From JAWXCH01 sp034440595 (GTDB lineage Bacteria > Planctomycetota > Planctomycetia > Pirellulales > JALHPA01), in NCBI GenBank assembly GCA_034440595.1, contig JAWXCH010000509.1:1-6182 (forward strand): a stretch of 6,182 nt of DNA. The letters run 5' to 3'. Position 1 is the stretch's first letter. Each line of letters begins with the position of its first letter. Under the pieces are notes generated by a model, which was given only the letters and a program-made list of their open reading frames with translations, did not search any database and was not told where the DNA came from. Position numbers and translations under genes: made by a program. Of the stretch, positions 1 through 6,182 are shown piece after piece.

Positions 1-1284
1 CACGATCGCTATTTTTTGGATCGCGTGACCGAGCACACCTTTGAGTTGTATCACGGCACGATTGACACTTACCCCGGCAATTTTTCAGCGTACTGGCAGT
101 TGAAGTCCGAACGCCTGGAGGTGCAGCGTCGCACCTACGACAAGCAGCAGATTGAGATCGCCAAGAATGAAGATTTCATTCGCCGCAATGCTTATGGTCA
201 AAAGGCAACCCAGGCAAAGGACCGCGAGAAGAAACTGGCCCGCATCGAGCGCGTCACGGTGCCGCGCGAGATTGCAGCACCGACGATGGGATTTCCGCCG
301 GTCAAGCGCTCGGGCGATATCGTGCTGCGCGCCGAGCAACTGAGCAAGGCGTTTGATCGGCCATTGTTTTCCAATCTGAGTTTTCAGATCGATCGTGGTG
401 AGCGGTGGGGAATTGTCGGTCCCAATGGAACGGGCAAGACCACCCTGCTCCGCTGCTTGCTGGGACTGATTGAGCCCAGCGACGGACGGGTCTCCTTCGG
501 TGCCGGCGTGAAACCGGCGTATTTCGATCAGTTGCTAAGTGGCTTGGACGACGAAGAGCAGGTGGTTGACGCGATTCGTCCCCCCGGCAAGGAAATGAAC
601 GAGCCACAGCGCCGCGACCTGCTGGCCCGTTTTGGCCTGACCGGGGACGTGGTCTTCCAGAAAATCAAAAGCCTCAGCGGTGGAGAACGGAATCGCGCCG
701 CTCTGGCACGCCTGGCGGGAACCGACGCTAATTTGTTGATCCTGGACGAGCCGACCAACCACCTCGACCTCTGGGCACGCGATTCCCTGGAGCAGTCGCT
801 CCGCGCGTTTGAAGGGACCGTGTTGTTTGTCAGCCACGACCGTTACTTTTTGAATCAGGTGGCCGATCATTTGCTGATTGTCGAACCGACCCGCTTCCGC
901 ACGTTGGAGGGTAATTACGACAATTATCTGCACTTTGTGAAGAAGGGTCTGGCCGCCGACCACAACGTAAACCGGATTAAAGCGGGCACAACGGACAGCA
1001 CAGGTGCCAGTATTGCCAGCGCGGAAAATGGCAAGAACGATGAGCGCCGCGGCACGGCCCCCAAGCTCAAACGGCGTTTCCCCTACCGCAAAGTGGCCGA
1101 CCTGGAGGTGGACATTGCCAAGTGTGAAGCGAGAATTACCGAGCTGCACGATCTGCTCGGTGACAGTGCGGTTTTGCGCAACGGGGACCGTGCCCGTGAG
1201 CTAAAATTGGAATTGACCAGTCAGCAAGAACGCCTGGCACAGCTTTATGAACATTGGGAAGAGGCGGCGGAGTTGAATAATTAG
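1..1284 (+). CDS. ABC-F family ATPase, Uup-like (5' truncated by window edge)
   Basis: This is the last 427 residues of a soluble ABC-F ATPase, a family whose members bind the ribosome and act in translation or antibiotic protection rather than in transport. The gene starts before the window: the frame is open from base 1, and the first codons read HDRYFLD, the H-loop of nucleotide-binding domain 1. An interdomain linker rich in charged residues follows (about residues 25-100). Domain 2 is complete: Walker A GPNGTGKT (140-147), signature LSGGER (225-230), Walker B LLILDEP followed by TNHLD (about 245-256) and H-loop SHDRYFL with His279. Residues about 310-360 form a Ser/Thr/Gly-rich spacer, and 361-427 a charged heptad-like coil ending in LYEHWEEA, resembling the Uup C-terminal domain. 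There is no membrane segment. The family call is secure. The subgroup is less so, because domain 1 is missing. The stop is TAG at 1282-1284. Confidence 0.95.
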   Translation, partial: HDRYFLDRVTEHTFELYHGTIDTYPGNFSAYWQLKSERLEVQRRTYDKQQIEIAKNEDFIRRNAYGQKATQAKDREKKLARIERVTVPREIAAPTMGFPPVKRSGDIVLRAEQLSKAFDRPLFSNLSFQIDRGERWGIVGPNGTGKTTLLRCLLGLIEPSDGRVSFGAGVKPAYFDQLLSGLDDEEQVVDAIRPPGKEMNEPQRRDLLARFGLTGDVVFQKIKSLSGGERNRAALARLAGTDANLLILDEPTNHLDLWARDSLEQSLRAFEGTVLFVSHDRYFLNQVADHLLIVEPTRFRTLEGNYDNYLHFVKKGLAADHNVNRIKAGTTDSTGASIASAENGKNDERRGTAPKLKRRFPYRKVADLEVDIAKCEARITELHDLLGDSAVLRNGDRARELKLELTSQQERLAQLYEHWEEAAELNN

Positions 1285-1297
1285 TTCTTATCGCGAA

Positions 1298-1352
1298 CTT
1301 TGTGTGCCACTGGCTCCGCCAGTGCTAAGTAGATGTCGTAGCTGACACAAAG
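1298..1352. repeat. Nested palindromic element between genes (REP-like candidate)
   Basis: An outer perfect 8-base inverted repeat, CTTTGTGT (1298-1305) and ACACAAAG (1345-1352), encloses a perfect 7-base-pair hairpin, CACTGGC (1308-1314) with loop TCC and GCCAGTG (1318-1324). A weaker GCTA/TAGC pair (1324-1327 and 1339-1342) could give a second arm, so a three-way-junction fold is conceivable. It lies just after the ABC-F stop codon. No T-run follows the hairpin, so it is not a classical intrinsic terminator, although it could still protect the 3' end of the mRNA. I recall similar GTGCCACTGG...CCAGTGC motifs scattered between planctomycete genes, but this cannot be checked here, and only one copy is seen in this window. 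Confidence 0.5.
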
Positions 1353-1395
1353 CGACTTGTAGAAATGAAGTGTACCTTCTGGATCAAAACAAATC

Positions 1396-1866
1396 ATGAT
1401 TCTGGATCGACTTGAACAATGCCCGAGATACTTGGATTTGCATCCTGGCTTTGCGCCGGCTTTTGAATACCTGCGAGCGCTCGATCCGGCCGATCCTGAA
1501 TTCGGCAGATTTGAATTAGATGGAGAGCGGTTGATTGTCATTATCGAAAAAGGCACGCCGCGAACACAATCTGGCGCACGACTAGAGGTCCATCGGCGTT
1601 ACATGGACATTCAGCTTACACTCCCTCCACCGAACGGGCATGGCGTTGAAATAATAGGATGGCGGCCACTGTCCGAATGCCGCGCCCTAGAAGCCACCTA
1701 CGACGAACAGCGCGATATCGAGTTTTTTGCCGATACACCGCGCACCTGGCTGACGATTCCCCCGGCCACATTTTCGATTTTCTTTCCTACCGATGCCCAT
1801 GCTCCGCTGGCGGGCGAAGAAGAAGTCCTCAAGGCGATTGTCAAAGTTGCCTGCCATTGGTCCTAA
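1396..1866 (+). CDS. YhcH/YjgK/YiaL (DUF386) family protein
   Basis: This 156-residue protein matches the usual length (about 150) of the YhcH/YjgK/YiaL family, single-domain cupin-like beta-barrels that include EbgC, YiaL and the biofilm-linked protein TabA of E. coli. Members are usually linked to sugar or sialic-acid metabolism, but their reaction is poorly defined. The diagnostic central motif LEVHRRYMDIQ (residues 63-73) supplies Glu64, His66 and Asp71, and the late motif FFPTDAHAP (129-137) supplies His135; these are the conserved pocket and putative metal-binding positions. GWRPL (about 91-95) also fits the family. There is no signal peptide, so it should be cytosolic. The ATG at 1396 gives the family-typical N-terminus MILDRLEQ; no convincing Shine-Dalgarno sequence precedes it. 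No sugar-catabolic neighbour is visible, so the substrate cannot be inferred. The EEP gene begins 45 bases after its stop codon. Confidence 0.9.
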   Translation: MILDRLEQCPRYLDLHPGFAPAFEYLRALDPADPEFGRFELDGERLIVIIEKGTPRTQSGARLEVHRRYMDIQLTLPPPNGHGVEIIGWRPLSECRALEATYDEQRDIEFFADTPRTWLTIPPATFSIFFPTDAHAPLAGEEEVLKAIVKVACHWS

Positions 1867-1911
1867 TTGTCAGTGGTCCTGATTGTCTACACCGTTTGAT
1901 GATCGTTTTGT

Positions 1912-2634
1912 ATGCGCGCACTCAGCTACAACATCCACAAAGGCATTGGCGGGCGCGATCGGCGTTACTCGCTGGATCGAATCATCAGCGTCATCGAGGC
2001 CGAGAACCCTGATCTGATCTGCCTGCAGGAGGTTGACCGTGCGGTGCCACGCTCCAGTTTTGACGACCAGCCAAAGATACTAGCCGAATACTTCAAAGCG
2101 GTCGCACAGCAATTCCAGCCGAACGTTACGCTGAAGACCGGTGTCTATGGAAACTTGATGTTGTCTCGATGGCCATTTGTGGCCAAACACCATATCTCGC
2201 TGCGGCTGAACCGCAAAAAATCGCGCGGTGCGCAAATGGCGGTGATCGACACGCCCGAGGGGCAATTGCACCTGACCAACTTTCACCTGGGGCTGGCCGA
2301 AGCCGAGCGGCACTGGCAGATTCAACATCTGCTAACACATCAACTCTACAAAGAGTCCGACGGCCTGCCGTCGCTCATTTTGGGAGATTTCAACGACTGG
2401 CGGAACACCCTTTGCACAAAACTATTGGGCGAACAAGGCTTTGCCTTGGCGACGACGCCGATTTCCAAATTTCGCTCGTTTCCGGCCTATTGGCCGATTG
2501 GATCGCTCGACAAGGCTTTTGTCCGCGGCGATATAGCCGTCCGTCAGGCACGCGTTGTGCATTCCCCCATGGCACGCAAGGCATCGGATCATTTGCCGCT
2601 GGTGATCGATTTTCATCTGGAGAAAATTACCTGA
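1912..2634 (+). CDS. Endonuclease/exonuclease/phosphatase (EEP) superfamily hydrolase
   Basis: This 240-residue protein is a metal-dependent hydrolase of the EEP (DNase I/exonuclease III-like) superfamily, which cleaves phosphodiesters or phosphate esters in DNA, RNA, phospholipids or inositol phosphates. All the usual motifs appear in order: SYNIHKG with Asn7, LQEVD with metal ligand Glu40, NFHLG with His125, LGDFND with Asp159 and Asn161, and SDHLPL with Asp226 and His227. GSLDKAF (198-203) sits where relatives have the IDHIF-like strand. The protein is a compact single domain with no signal peptide or membrane segment, so it is probably cytoplasmic. The ATG at 1912 is the only good start: an in-frame TGA lies at 1900-1902 and the motif-bearing strand begins at once. 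No Shine-Dalgarno sequence is evident. The gene is probably co-transcribed with the YhcH-like gene 45 bases upstream. The fold is confident; the substrate is unknown. Confidence 0.92.
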   Translation: MRALSYNIHKGIGGRDRRYSLDRIISVIEAENPDLICLQEVDRAVPRSSFDDQPKILAEYFKAVAQQFQPNVTLKTGVYGNLMLSRWPFVAKHHISLRLNRKKSRGAQMAVIDTPEGQLHLTNFHLGLAEAERHWQIQHLLTHQLYKESDGLPSLILGDFNDWRNTLCTKLLGEQGFALATTPISKFRSFPAYWPIGSLDKAFVRGDIAVRQARVVHSPMARKASDHLPLVIDFHLEKIT

Positions 2635-2702
2635 CCTTTGTGTATTACCTCGTTGACAGCACAGAAAATTAAGCCATTTCGGCACATCGCGGGTCGAAGG
2701 CG

Positions 2703-2708
2703 TATAAT
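2703..2708 (+). promoter_or_regulatory. Probable -10 box of the promoter for the large exported-protein gene
   Basis: A perfect TATAAT lies 95 bases before the ATG at 2804, in the 169-base gap after the EEP gene. The best -35 candidate at workable spacing is GGCACA (2681-2686, 16-base spacer), which matches the consensus at only three of six positions. Initiation would fall near 2715 and leave a leader of about 90 bases. The perfect -10 box and its place between genes support the call; the poor -35 keeps it tentative. Confidence 0.5.
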
Positions 2709-2803
2709 AGCGGCCAGCGTGGAAGCTCCGCGTGAAGTAGAATTTCTGACATCGGGACGCACCCGGCCTGGGCACTGCACCTTGCGTAGAGAGAACTTTA
2801 ACT

Positions 2804-5800
2804 ATGACAACGACCGCTGCAATTCGATCGACTGAGCGGCGCACTATTTATCTGCCGGCGGTGATTTTGCTGGCGCTGATTCTGCCAATGCTGCTAACCG
2901 ATCTGGCAATCGCACAATTGCTGCGTAGACGGCTGTTGGCACCTCCCCCTGCTGAGGCCAACTCCATTGCGATTACTGGCCAGCCGTTTGGGGTGGGCTC
3001 GATCACGGTCCAAATGCCCCCCGACGCACGCAATGGACTATTCAACGAGCGCGGGTTCACGCTGGTCGAAAAAAATGGCCGCGCGTTCTATGCTACTTTT
3101 GACTCCAAGCCAGTGCGGGCGCTCCTTCGCGAAGTGTTGAATCGCCCGCAGTCGGTAACCGCATATTTTCTATTCACTGGACAGGAACCGCTTGAGCTAG
3201 ATCTCTATGCGCCGACCGGCGTCCGCAAAGTGATCGTTCCAGTCGCAGGTGCGGCACAGCATGCAGCACTGCTCAATACCTGGTGGACCAGCTATTCGAC
3301 GGCGGCACAAACGGCGGCCAAGGATCGCGAGTATCCGCCGCTGGTCGACAACTATCTGGTCAGCATGCTGTCGCGACGCCTTTCGTTGGCACCGGTTGAA
3401 GCTCGCCCTGGACTGCTCAGTCAATTCAATCAGCCACAGGTGGATCAGGCGGTTGGCGTGTTGCTTGGCAGCGAATCGGCACGCCAGCGATTAATTCAAG
3501 AGATCATGGCTTCAACGGCAACTGCTGCCGAGCCTGCGAATGAACCAATGCCGATTGCAGCGGTTCGACCAGAACTGATTTTTCCGGCCGTTCCCAAAGA
3601 TATCGCCATCGAGCCGATTGCGATGCATGTCCCGGTCGAGTGTCTCTACGTTCGCTTCGGCAGTTTTACGAACTACCAATGGTTTCGCGGGGTGCTGGAT
3701 GATTTTGGCGGTGACATGCGAAATCTGATCGCCGCGCGTGCTGTTAGTTTCAATATCAATGATCGCATACAGCAACAACTGGCCCTCCGCGAAAACGCCT
3801 TGGCCAAGATTCTTGGTCCCAAGGTGATTGCCGATGTGGCCATGATTGGCAACGATCCCTTCATGCGCGAAGGGGCGTCGATCGGCATGTTGTTTCAGGC
3901 CCATTCCAATTTTGCCCTGAGCAGCGACTTCAAGTCGCAGCGCGCTGCTGCCCTAAAGGCAAACGCCGATGCCACCGAAAAGACTGAAGCCATAGCCGGT
4001 CAGCAGGTCTCGTTCTTATCGACGCCCGACAATCGGATTCGGTCGTTTTACGCGGTAGCTGGGGATTTTCACCTTGTGACGACTTCGCGACACCTGGTCA
4101 AACGATTTATTGAAGCTAGCGCTGATCCGGCGCAGTCGCTCGGTGGTTCCGGTGAATTCCGCTTTGCTCGTCAGCGGATGCCGCTGGACCGGCAAGACAC
4201 GGTATTTGCGTATCTGTCGGCGCAGTTTTTCAACACGTTGGCTAGCCCACAATACCGCGTGGAGATGAACCGCCGGCTCCGTTCGATTGCCGAGATGCAG
4301 ATATTCAAGCTGGCCACATTGGCCGCAAAGAATGAGCACCGTCCGACCACTTTTGCGGCCATGACCGAGGCTGGCCTGATTCCTGCCTCGCTGGGCCTAC
4401 GGGCTGATGGCAGCAAACTGGTATTGACCGACAACGGCCAACTCGTCGATTCACAGCGCGGTCCGATCGGGACGTTCATGCCAATTTCTGACATGCCAGT
4501 CACCAAAATCACCCGCTCTGAGCTAGAGGATTATCGACAATTCGAGCAACTTTATGTCGATCAACTTCAGCAGCTTGACCCGATGTTCTTTGCCGTCAAG
4601 CGCTACGCCGGTGGCGCGCCAGATATCGAACGTGTTGTGCTGGACGCCAGCGTGAGCCCGATGGCCGATAAGCATGTTGCCAAGCTCAGCGAATATTTAG
4701 GACCGGCTACCACCGAACGGATGGCACCCATCGTTGGCAATCTGATCACGCTGGAAGCCTTTAGCAAGTATCAGACCGTCGAGCCGACACACCTTTACTT
4801 TGGCCTGCAAAACATTCCCAGCCGCTTTGCCTTTGACGATGGCGCACTGGCCCTGTTGGGTGCTCTGCAAAGTCTCAAGTACTACTATGGCGGCTGGCCC
4901 AGCGCGGGACCGCTACAACGCATGGGTATTCGTGACGATCTGCCGGTCAACGCCGATGGATTTGGTCGAGCAACCGTGTCGTTGTATCAGCGAACACTCC
5001 CACCGTTTATCACTGGTTCGACCGATTTCGATCTGCTGGCCAATGTGACTTCACAGATGCGAATCGTTCCTGCACGTCGACCGGGGCAGCTCTGGCTCAA
5101 CGTCGGCGACCTGCTGCATTCGGATCTGGCCAAGTTGATTAACACCTATGGCTATTTTCGCGCACGACAAATCACCGGCGGGAACCTGCATTTCCTCCAT
5201 TCGCTGACTTCGCAGCTAGGGGTGCCGGCCGATCAGGCATTGAACACCGCCGATGAAGTTCTGGAGGGTCGATTGCTCTGCCCGCTGGGTGGTGAACTGA
5301 AGCTGGAGCGACGCCCGGGCGAATTGCCGAACTGGGTCTCGACCGCCTGGACCAGCGACACCGGCCGCTTGCTGACATCGGCACCGCCGACTTTCATCAC
5401 GCCGCCGCTCGGTTGGTTTCGTGGGCTGGATCTGGATCTCTGGCTGGAAGGAAACGAACTAAGCCTGCACAGCGAGATCGACATGCAGCGCCTGCCGGGG
5501 CACGCGACCACGAAGGCGGATGAGGCTGCCGCAGCGGCAATCACCACTACCCCGGCTACTCCGGCCACAGACGCTGGCTCAGTGCTACCGAAGTTTCCAT
5601 TTGATGGGTTCAACCTCTTTGGTAGCACTAAGAAGTCTGATCCGGGTAAGCCCGATGAAAAGAATGACGGCAAGCGCACAGAAAAGCCCGACTCCGATCA
5701 GAAGAACTCTGACACAACGAACGACAGTTCAACACCAGATAGACCACGGCGGCAAGTCCCGCCGCCGCCACGCCCGGATAACCCGGCTTCTACTCCAGAA

Positions 5801-5818
5801 GAACTGCCGGTGCCGTAA
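2804..5818 (+). CDS. Large exported protein of unknown function, with low-complexity C-terminal tail
   Basis: I do not recognise a characterised family for this 1004-residue protein. The N-terminus looks like a Sec signal peptide: basic residues RR (12-13), a hydrophobic core (about 15-31) and AIA (35-37) just before Q38, an AxA-type cleavage site. An uncleaved membrane anchor is the alternative. The mature part to about residue 904 appears globular, with no further membrane segment and only two cysteines (Cys280, Cys826). Around 419-476 it has AGDFHLVTTS, then SGEFRFARQRMP and TVFAYLSAQFF. This reminds me of DUF3352-type exported proteins, but only weakly. Residues about 905-922 are Ala/Thr-rich, about 940-980 are Lys/Asp/Ser-rich, and VPPPPRP (about 985-991) opens a proline-rich end. 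It probably acts in the periplasm or at the cell surface. The ATG at 2804 is chosen because the signal peptide follows directly; AGAGAG (2788-2793) is a weak Shine-Dalgarno candidate. It appears to have its own promoter. Confidence 0.88.
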   Translation: MTTTAAIRSTERRTIYLPAVILLALILPMLLTDLAIAQLLRRRLLAPPPAEANSIAITGQPFGVGSITVQMPPDARNGLFNERGFTLVEKNGRAFYATFDSKPVRALLREVLNRPQSVTAYFLFTGQEPLELDLYAPTGVRKVIVPVAGAAQHAALLNTWWTSYSTAAQTAAKDREYPPLVDNYLVSMLSRRLSLAPVEARPGLLSQFNQPQVDQAVGVLLGSESARQRLIQEIMASTATAAEPANEPMPIAAVRPELIFPAVPKDIAIEPIAMHVPVECLYVRFGSFTNYQWFRGVLDDFGGDMRNLIAARAVSFNINDRIQQQLALRENALAKILGPKVIADVAMIGNDPFMREGASIGMLFQAHSNFALSSDFKSQRAAALKANADATEKTEAIAGQQVSFLSTPDNRIRSFYAVAGDFHLVTTSRHLVKRFIEASADPAQSLGGSGEFRFARQRMPLDRQDTVFAYLSAQFFNTLASPQYRVEMNRRLRSIAEMQIFKLATLAAKNEHRPTTFAAMTEAGLIPASLGLRADGSKLVLTDNGQLVDSQRGPIGTFMPISDMPVTKITRSELEDYRQFEQLYVDQLQQLDPMFFAVKRYAGGAPDIERVVLDASVSPMADKHVAKLSEYLGPATTERMAPIVGNLITLEAFSKYQTVEPTHLYFGLQNIPSRFAFDDGALALLGALQSLKYYYGGWPSAGPLQRMGIRDDLPVNADGFGRATVSLYQRTLPPFITGSTDFDLLANVTSQMRIVPARRPGQLWLNVGDLLHSDLAKLINTYGYFRARQITGGNLHFLHSLTSQLGVPADQALNTADEVLEGRLLCPLGGELKLERRPGELPNWVSTAWTSDTGRLLTSAPPTFITPPLGWFRGLDLDLWLEGNELSLHSEIDMQRLPGHATTKADEAAAAAITTTPATPATDAGSVLPKFPFDGFNLFGSTKKSDPGKPDEKNDGKRTEKPDSDQKNSDTTNDSSTPDRPRRQVPPPPRPDNPASTPEELPVP

Positions 5819-5820
5819 TA

Positions 5821-5837
5821 GTGGATAGCCATCCCAC
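5821..5837. other. Small imperfect hairpin between convergent genes
   Basis: GTGGAT (5821-5826) can pair with ATCCCAC (5831-5837) around an AGCC loop, with one bulged C. It lies in the 25-base gap between the stop codons of the plus-strand gene and the minus-strand ORF, where a bidirectional terminator would be expected. No T-run follows on either strand and the stem is only six base pairs, so terminator function is a guess. Confidence 0.2.
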
Positions 5838-5843
5838 CAACAG

Positions 5844-6026
5844 TTAGGTGCCAGGTTTGCTGGTATAGACACCGGCAGGGGTTGCTAACTCAATCGGGCC
5901 GATCGCGAGGCTCTCTGCGGTTTCCCAAAGTTCCTTTGGTGATGGAGTGGTGTCGCTTGCTTCAATCATCACGAGTCGCTTTTTGTGACGGACGGTCACG
6001 CGTTTCACACCATAAAGTTTCGACAT
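5844..6026 (-). CDS. Small hypothetical protein (60 aa)
   Basis: This is a 60-residue reading frame on the minus strand, convergent with the large exported-protein gene; their stop codons are separated by 25 bases. I do not recognise the product. Its N-terminal third is strongly basic (VKRVTVRHKKR, residues 7-17), followed by an acidic to neutral half with SPKELWETAESL (29-40) that could form a helix. There is no signal peptide, membrane segment or cysteine. Support for a real gene comes from the position, the ATG start, and a perfect AAGGAGG (plus-strand 6043-6049), although that lies 16 bases from the ATG; a weaker AAGG (6036-6039) is 9 bases away. The frame stays open for about 120 bases upstream of the ATG, but with no ATG, GTG or TTG there. 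It may follow the partial frame upstream as a small operon. Confidence 0.5.
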   Translation of the reverse strand: MSKLYGVKRVTVRHKKRLVMIEASDTTPSPKELWETAESLAIGPIELATPAGVYTSKPGT

Positions 6027-6028
6027 CG

Positions 6029-6052
6029 CCTTGATCCTTGATCCTCCTTGAT
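6029..6052. repeat. Triplicated 7-base repeat in the leader of the small minus-strand ORF
   Basis: On the plus strand CCTTGAT occurs at 6029-6035, directly again at 6036-6042, and a third time at 6046-6052 after a three-base spacer. Read on the minus strand these are ATCAAGG units, lying 2-25 bases before the ATG of the 60-residue ORF and overlapping its AAGGAGG Shine-Dalgarno sequence (6043-6049). Confidence 0.75.
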
Positions 6053-6063
6053 CAATTGAGCCT

Positions 6064-6182
6064 TTAACGAGCTTCCAAGCTTCCAGATAGCAACAGTCCT
6101 TCGATTTCAGCCTCGACCAAGCGAAGTTCTCGTTGCGAATCCAGATAATTCAAATTCATTTGTGAATTGGTGCGTTGCGTGG
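6064..6182 (-). CDS. Partial reading frame running off the window (hypothetical C-terminus)
   Basis: On the minus strand a frame is open from the window edge to a TAA at 6066-6064, giving at least 39 residues. It ends with an ATG-initiated stretch (ATG at 6159-6157) of 31 codons that reads LDSQRELRLVEAEIEGLL and then LSGSLEAR. This is an amphipathic, Glu/Leu-rich helix-like segment. Whether the true start is that ATG or lies outside the window cannot be decided. The stop is 37 bases before the 60-residue ORF, compatible with a two-gene unit. The LDSQREL stretch faintly recalls the LDAQR motif of TolC-like proteins, but the tail is too short to claim this. An overlapping frame is also open through part of the region, so the call is weak. 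Confidence 0.35.
   Translation of the reverse strand, partial: TQRTNSQMNLNYLDSQRELRLVEAEIEGLLLSGSLEAR

Noticed and set aside
16..18. TTG as the start codon of the ABC-F gene
   Set aside because: It falls inside the H-loop HDRYFLD of the first ATPase domain, and the frame is open to base 1, so the gene is simply cut by the window edge.
535..1149. 204-residue open frame on the minus strand inside the ABC-F gene
   Set aside because: It lies wholly opposite a strongly conserved ABC-F domain carrying all nucleotide-binding motifs, and its own translation shows no recognisable domain; it is a shadow of a GC-biased gene.
1308..1324. Intrinsic terminator for the ABC-F gene
   Set aside because: The stem is perfect but no T-run follows it, and the outer inverted repeat fits a palindromic element better.
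1342..1347. CTGACA as a -35 box for the YhcH-like gene
   Set aside because: No reasonable -10 hexamer occurs 16-18 bases downstream.
2653..2658. Perfect TTGACA as the -35 box for the TATAAT at 2703
   Set aside because: The two hexamers are 44 bases apart, far beyond the usual 16-18, and there is no good -10 sequence at proper distance from this TTGACA.
2169..2672. 167-residue plus-strand frame overlapping the EEP gene
   Set aside because: It overlaps the EEP gene in another register, and the EEP frame has every catalytic motif in order; the alternative has none.
3512..3904. 130-residue minus-strand frame inside the large exported-protein gene
   Set aside because: It is antisense to an uninterrupted 1004-codon frame, with no Shine-Dalgarno sequence or recognisable motif seen.

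Overview
The window most resembles chromosomal DNA of a planctomycete, possibly of the Pirellulales. The reasons are a roughly 1000-residue exported protein of unknown function with a proline-rich tail, weak or absent Shine-Dalgarno sequences ahead of the plus-strand genes, a moderately GC-rich composition, and a short palindrome between genes of a kind I recall from planctomycete genomes. This assignment is an inference; no rRNA or other marker gene is present.

Layout: (1) 1-1284 (+) is the 3' part of an ABC-F ATPase gene. It opens in the H-loop of the first nucleotide-binding domain and carries the full second domain and a C-terminal Uup-like coiled coil. (2) 1285-1395 is a gap holding a nested inverted repeat (1298-1352). 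(3) 1396-1866 (+) encodes a YhcH/YjgK/YiaL (DUF386) family protein. (4) 1912-2634 (+) encodes an endonuclease/exonuclease/phosphatase (EEP) superfamily hydrolase 45 bases downstream, probably on the same transcript. (5) 2635-2803 is a gap with a perfect TATAAT box at 2703-2708. (6) 2804-5818 (+) encodes a 1004-residue exported protein of unknown function. (7) 5819-6182 holds two convergent minus-strand reading frames: a 60-residue ORF (5844-6026) with a strong but distant Shine-Dalgarno sequence, and upstream of it the end of another frame that runs off the window (6064-6182).

The genes do not form an obvious pathway. The ABC-F protein belongs to translation, the YhcH-like protein to sugar metabolism by family association, the EEP enzyme cleaves an unknown phosphodiester or phosphate ester, and the large protein acts outside the cytoplasm. 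I see no defence system, CRISPR array, insertion sequence, tRNA or rRNA. The most interesting items are the uncharacterised exported protein, the nested palindrome, and the tandemly repeated leader of the small minus-strand ORF.
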